From contig VXOJ01000028.1 in NCBI GenBank assembly GCA_009840115.1, positions 23,698 through 87,697 of the forward strand: DNA of 64,000 nt. The letters run 5' to 3'. This DNA comes from Gemmatimonadales bacterium (GTDB lineage Bacteria; Gemmatimonadota; Gemmatimonadetes; Palauibacterales; Palauibacteraceae). Each line of letters starts with the position of its first letter. The first letter of the stretch is position 1. The notes beneath the pieces were generated by a model that was not told the DNA's origin, searched no databases, and was given only the letters and a program-made list of their open reading frames with translations. The translations under genes and the position numbers were made by a program. Positions 61,140 through 64,000 of this stretch are shown in pieces.

Positions 61140-62994
61140 CACCGGAATCGGACTGCTCCCCTTCGTCCGTGTCATCCGCCGCGGAACCGGACTTCGCGGC
61201 CGCCATGTTCTCGTACTCCACCTCCTCGGCGTCGTACGGCACATCGGGCGCGTCCACGACGGCGAGGACGATGCGACGGTTGATCGGATCCGTCTCGAGT
61301 ACGCGCAGGTCCAGCCGATGCCCCTCGTCGAAGTGGTCGGCGGGCTCGGCGATCGCCGCTTCCACACCGAGTTGCGAGATCGGCACGAACCCCTCGAGAT
61401 CGCTCCCGAGGTCCACGACGACGCCCTTCTCGAGCAACCGCGTGATCGAGCCCGCCACTTCCCGTCCCGGCTGGTACGTCTGCGCAAGCTGGTACCACGG
61501 GTCTTCCTGCACCTGCTTCAAACCGAGGGAGATCCGCTTCTGGTCGGGATCGATCGAGAGCACGACGACATCGACCTCCTCCCCCTTGCGGAGCACCTCC
61601 GCCGGATGCTGCACCCGCCGCGTCCAGCTCATGTCGGAGATATGGACGAGGCCGTCGATGCCCGCCTCGACCTCCACGAAGGCGCCGAAGGACGTGAGGT
61701 TGCGGACGAGTCCGCGGATCTTCGTCCCCGGCGGGTATTGCGCCGGGAGCGCCAGCCACGGGTCCTCCTCCACCTGCTTCATTCCGAGCGAGATCTTCTG
61801 CGCCTCCTCATCGACGCGCAGCACGACGCATTCGACCTTGTCGTTGATGCCGACCAGCTGGGAGGGATGGCGGACGTTGCGGGTCCACGACATCTCGGAG
61901 ATGTGGACGAGACCCTCGATCCCGCGCTCGAGTTCGATAAAGGCGCCGTAGTTCGTGATCGAAACGACCCGGCCCAGCACGCGTATTCCGACCGGGTATT
62001 TCTCGGCCACGTTCTTCCAGGGATACTCCTGAAGCTGCTTGAGGCCGAGCGAGATTCTCTCCCGGTCCCAGTCGATGTCGAGGATCTTGATCTCGAGCGA
62101 CTGGCCGATCTCGCAGACTTCCGAGGGATGGCCGATCCGTCCCCAGGACATGTCGGTGATGTGGAGGAGGCCGTCCATGCCGCCGAGGTCGATGAAAGCG
62201 CCGAAGTCCGTGATGTTCTTGACGATCCCCGGGCGCACGTCGCCCACCGACAGCTCCTTCTTCAGCTCCTCGCGCTTCCCCGCCCGCTCCTCTTCGAGAA
62301 GGACGCGACGGCTCACCACGATGTTCCGCCGGCGCTTGTTGAGCTTGAGGATCTTGAAGTCGTACTCGTCGCCCAGAAGGTCGTCGACGTTGGGCACGCG
62401 GCGAAGCGCGATCTGCGATCCGGGGAGGAAAGCGTCGACCCCCATGAGGTCGACCGTCACGCCCCCCTTGATCTTCCGCTTGATGCGCCCCTGCACGGGA
62501 CGGTCGTTGTCGAAGGCGTCCTTGATCTTCTCCCAGACGCGGAGGAAGTCCGCCTTCTTCTTCGACAGGACGACGACGCCTTCCTCATCCTCGAGGCTCT
62601 CGAGGAGGACATCGACGGAGTCGCCCAGCTGAACTTCGTCCGGATCCGAGAACTCTTCGAGGGGGACGGCCCCTTCGGACTTGAAGCCGACATCGAGGAT
62701 GATGTCCGTCTCGGTCTTTCCGATGACCTGCGCGGAGACGATCTCGCCTTCCGTGATGCGGCTGAGCGTGTCCTCGTAGAGGGCGTAGAGCTCGGCGTAT
62801 TCCGCCTGGTCGTGCTGCGAGTCGTCCCGGGGGTCGGCGTCGAGATCCAGGTCGATGGCACTCGGCTCGAAGGCGGCCGGTGCCGCGACCTCCGTATTTT
62901 CTGGAGTGGAGTCGTCGACTTCCGTCGACGCATCCGTCGCCTCGGGGATGTCGGTCTCGGGGACGTCGGTCTGAGGGTTCGTGTCGTCGGGCAT
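61123..62994 (-). CDS. rpsA: 30S ribosomal protein S1
   Basis: This 623-aa protein has six S1 domains, beginning near GEIVSAQVIGKTETDIILDVG, with well conserved copies 3-5 (for example DFGAFIDLGGMDGLLHITDMSW and SYG-type YGAFIELERGIEGLVHIS). It binds mRNA on the 30S subunit. The N-terminal ~75 residues are acidic and Asp/Thr-rich, an extension absent from E. coli S1. It follows cmk, the usual cmk-rpsA order. Confidence 0.95.
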   Translation of the reverse strand: MPDDTNPQTDVPETDIPEATDASTEVDDSTPENTEVAAPAAFEPSAIDLDLDADPRDDSQHDQAEYAELYALYEDTLSRITEGEIVSAQVIGKTETDIILDVGFKSEGAVPLEEFSDPDEVQLGDSVDVLLESLEDEEGVVVLSKKKADFLRVWEKIKDAFDNDRPVQGRIKRKIKGGVTVDLMGVDAFLPGSQIALRRVPNVDDLLGDEYDFKILKLNKRRRNIVVSRRVLLEEERAGKREELKKELSVGDVRPGIVKNITDFGAFIDLGGMDGLLHITDMSWGRIGHPSEVCEIGQSLEIKILDIDWDRERISLGLKQLQEYPWKNVAEKYPVGIRVLGRVVSITNYGAFIELERGIEGLVHISEMSWTRNVRHPSQLVGINDKVECVVLRVDEEAQKISLGMKQVEEDPWLALPAQYPPGTKIRGLVRNLTSFGAFVEVEAGIDGLVHISDMSWTRRVQHPAEVLRKGEEVDVVVLSIDPDQKRISLGLKQVQEDPWYQLAQTYQPGREVAGSITRLLEKGVVVDLGSDLEGFVPISQLGVEAAIAEPADHFDEGHRLDLRVLETDPINRRIVLAVVDAPDVPYDAEEVEYENMAAAKSGSAADDTDEGEQSDSGGEAGE

Positions 62995-63167
62995 AGGGAA
63001 TCAAGCTCCCGCGCGGGGCCAACCGTGCCTCCCGCCGGGCCTCGTGGCAAAAAAGAATCGACCTCAACCGAGCTTCACCATCTCCGCCCAGCCGCCGGCC
63101 GATCCCCTGGTGTCGGGTTTCCACAGGATCCGGGGCGAAGCGCCACTTTTTCCGCACCGGTCCTCGA

Positions 63168-63197
63168 ACAGTACGCCAACTTAGATTCAGGCCGCAA
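63168..63197 (-). promoter_or_regulatory. Possible promoter upstream of rpsA
   Basis: On the minus strand TTGCGG (63192-63197) and TACTGT (63168-63173) are 18 bases apart, about 175 bases before the rpsA start. The hexamers are only partial matches. Confidence 0.25.
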
Positions 63198-63202
63198 AAG
63201 CG

Positions 63203-63850
63203 TCAACGGAAAGCGGCGGCCGCAAGTTCAAGGATCGCATCCACGACCTGGTCCGGGGACATGGCGGTCGTATCGATCTCGATGGCGTCGGGAGCTCGCC
63301 GCAACGGAGAGAGTGGACGCGAACGATCCAGCCGGTCGCGCGCCTCGAGACGCCGGGTCTCGCGCTCGACGTCCTCGTCGGTAAAAGGGGTGCCGCGCTG
63401 GCGCAATCGACGGCGCGACCGCTCGCCGGCTTCCGCCACGAGGAAGATCTTCAGATCCGCCCCGGGGAAGACCGCCGTGCCGATGTCGCGTCCGTCGCAG
63501 ACGATCTCGTGCCGGCGGCCCGCCCGGCGCAGCCGCTCCAGCACGACGTCCCGAACCGCCGGAAGCGTGGAAACAGCGGACACCCGCGCGGTCACCTCGG
63601 GCGATTCGAGGCCCGGGCCGGGCCGGGTCCCCTCCACGGACACATCGAATCCCTCGCGCGCGGGGACGAAATCGACGTCCAGCCCGGGCACGGCGGCCTC
63701 GAGCGCCGGCCCATCCCCGGCGATGCCCCTGTCGAGGGCCCACCAGGTGATCGCCCGGTAGAGCAATCCGGAGTTCACATGCACGAAGCCGAGTCGCCGC
63801 GCCACGCTGCGGGCCGTGCTGCTCTTGCCGGAGGCGGCGGGACCGTCCAC
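63203..63850 (-). CDS. cmk: Cytidylate kinase (5' end not resolved)
   Basis: Cmk phosphorylates CMP and dCMP. Visible motifs are the P-loop GPAASGKSS, NSGLLYRAITW, CDGRDIGTAVFPGADLKIFL and ERSRRRLRQRG. The GTG 63850 start would drop the usual first strand: in-frame sequence RVIAVDGPA lies just upstream, as expected of Cmk, but no clear start is seen before the G-rich tract. The gene's first few codons are therefore missing or corrupted. Confidence 0.85.
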   Translation of the reverse strand: MDGPAASGKSSTARSVARRLGFVHVNSGLLYRAITWWALDRGIAGDGPALEAAVPGLDVDFVPAREGFDVSVEGTRPGPGLESPEVTARVSAVSTLPAVRDVVLERLRRAGRRHEIVCDGRDIGTAVFPGADLKIFLVAEAGERSRRRLRQRGTPFTDEDVERETRRLEARDRLDRSRPLSPLRRAPDAIEIDTTAMSPDQVVDAILELAAAAFR

Positions 63851-63886
63851 CGCGATGACTCGCCCCGCCGGAGCGGACCCCCCCCG

Positions 63887-64000
<114 letters not shown>

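Overview
The window is a GC-rich, densely packed chromosomal segment from a diderm (LPS-type) bacterium. LptE, an LpxH-like hydrolase, an Mla lipid-transport set and several lipobox proteins support an outer membrane. The mix of genes (mannose-type PTS with HprK, Mrp-like antiporter, CydA-like oxidase with c-type cytochromes, selenocysteine machinery, propionyl-CoA carboxylase with methylmalonyl-CoA mutase) is what I would expect of a Gemmatimonadota-like lineage. That assignment is an inference, not shown by the sequence. No phage genes, insertion sequences or CRISPR arrays were seen.

Region 1 (3-10663, minus strand) looks like a respiratory and heme-handling unit. In transcription order it holds a Mrp/NBP35 ATPase, a small zinc-ribbon protein, a ferredoxin, an ABC ATPase and permease, a very large double-UspA protein, a radical SAM/SPASM protein of the heme-maturation type, a CydA-like oxidase subunit without CydB, and two membrane-anchored cytochromes c. 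The zinc-ribbon, UspA and radical SAM proteins share a C-terminal helical module resembling the protochlorophyllide-reductase C-terminal (PCP_red) domain. This is the most likely undescribed system in the window.

Region 2 (10783-24632): two small plus-strand genes (a membrane protein and a HmuY-like protein), then a long minus-strand unit. That unit runs from an Mrp/Mbh-like cation antiporter (E, F, G, DUF4040, B, C and three NuoL/M/N-like subunits) through a hotdog thioesterase, an MDR reductase, an Nramp-fold transporter without its metal motifs, an acyl-CoA ligase and hemC.

Region 3 (24794-33202): envelope biogenesis (lptE, a lipoprotein, an acyl-CoA thioesterase, an LpxH-like hydrolase, mlaE-mlaF-mlaD) mixed with RNA genes (tRNA-Sec, tmRNA), ridA, greA, and a lone PTS IIA gene coupled to a zinc-ribbon gene.

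Region 4 (33227-63850, all minus strand) is core metabolism and information processing. It contains selB, recO, a lipoprotein, a BFN-domain protein, metK, a full mannose-type PTS with HPr, EI and HprK, hpf, a glycosyltransferase, nusB with the riboflavin genes, purM, a PfkB kinase, argS, an FmdB-type zinc ribbon, a propionyl-CoA carboxylase/methylmalonyl-CoA mutase set, a periplasmic-binding-protein lipoprotein, rpsA and the 5'-incomplete cmk.

About 28 gene junctions are 4-base stop/start overlaps (ATGA, GTGA or TTGA), implying pervasive translational coupling. The last ~110 bases are an almost pure G tract that is probably a sequencing or assembly artefact at a contig end.
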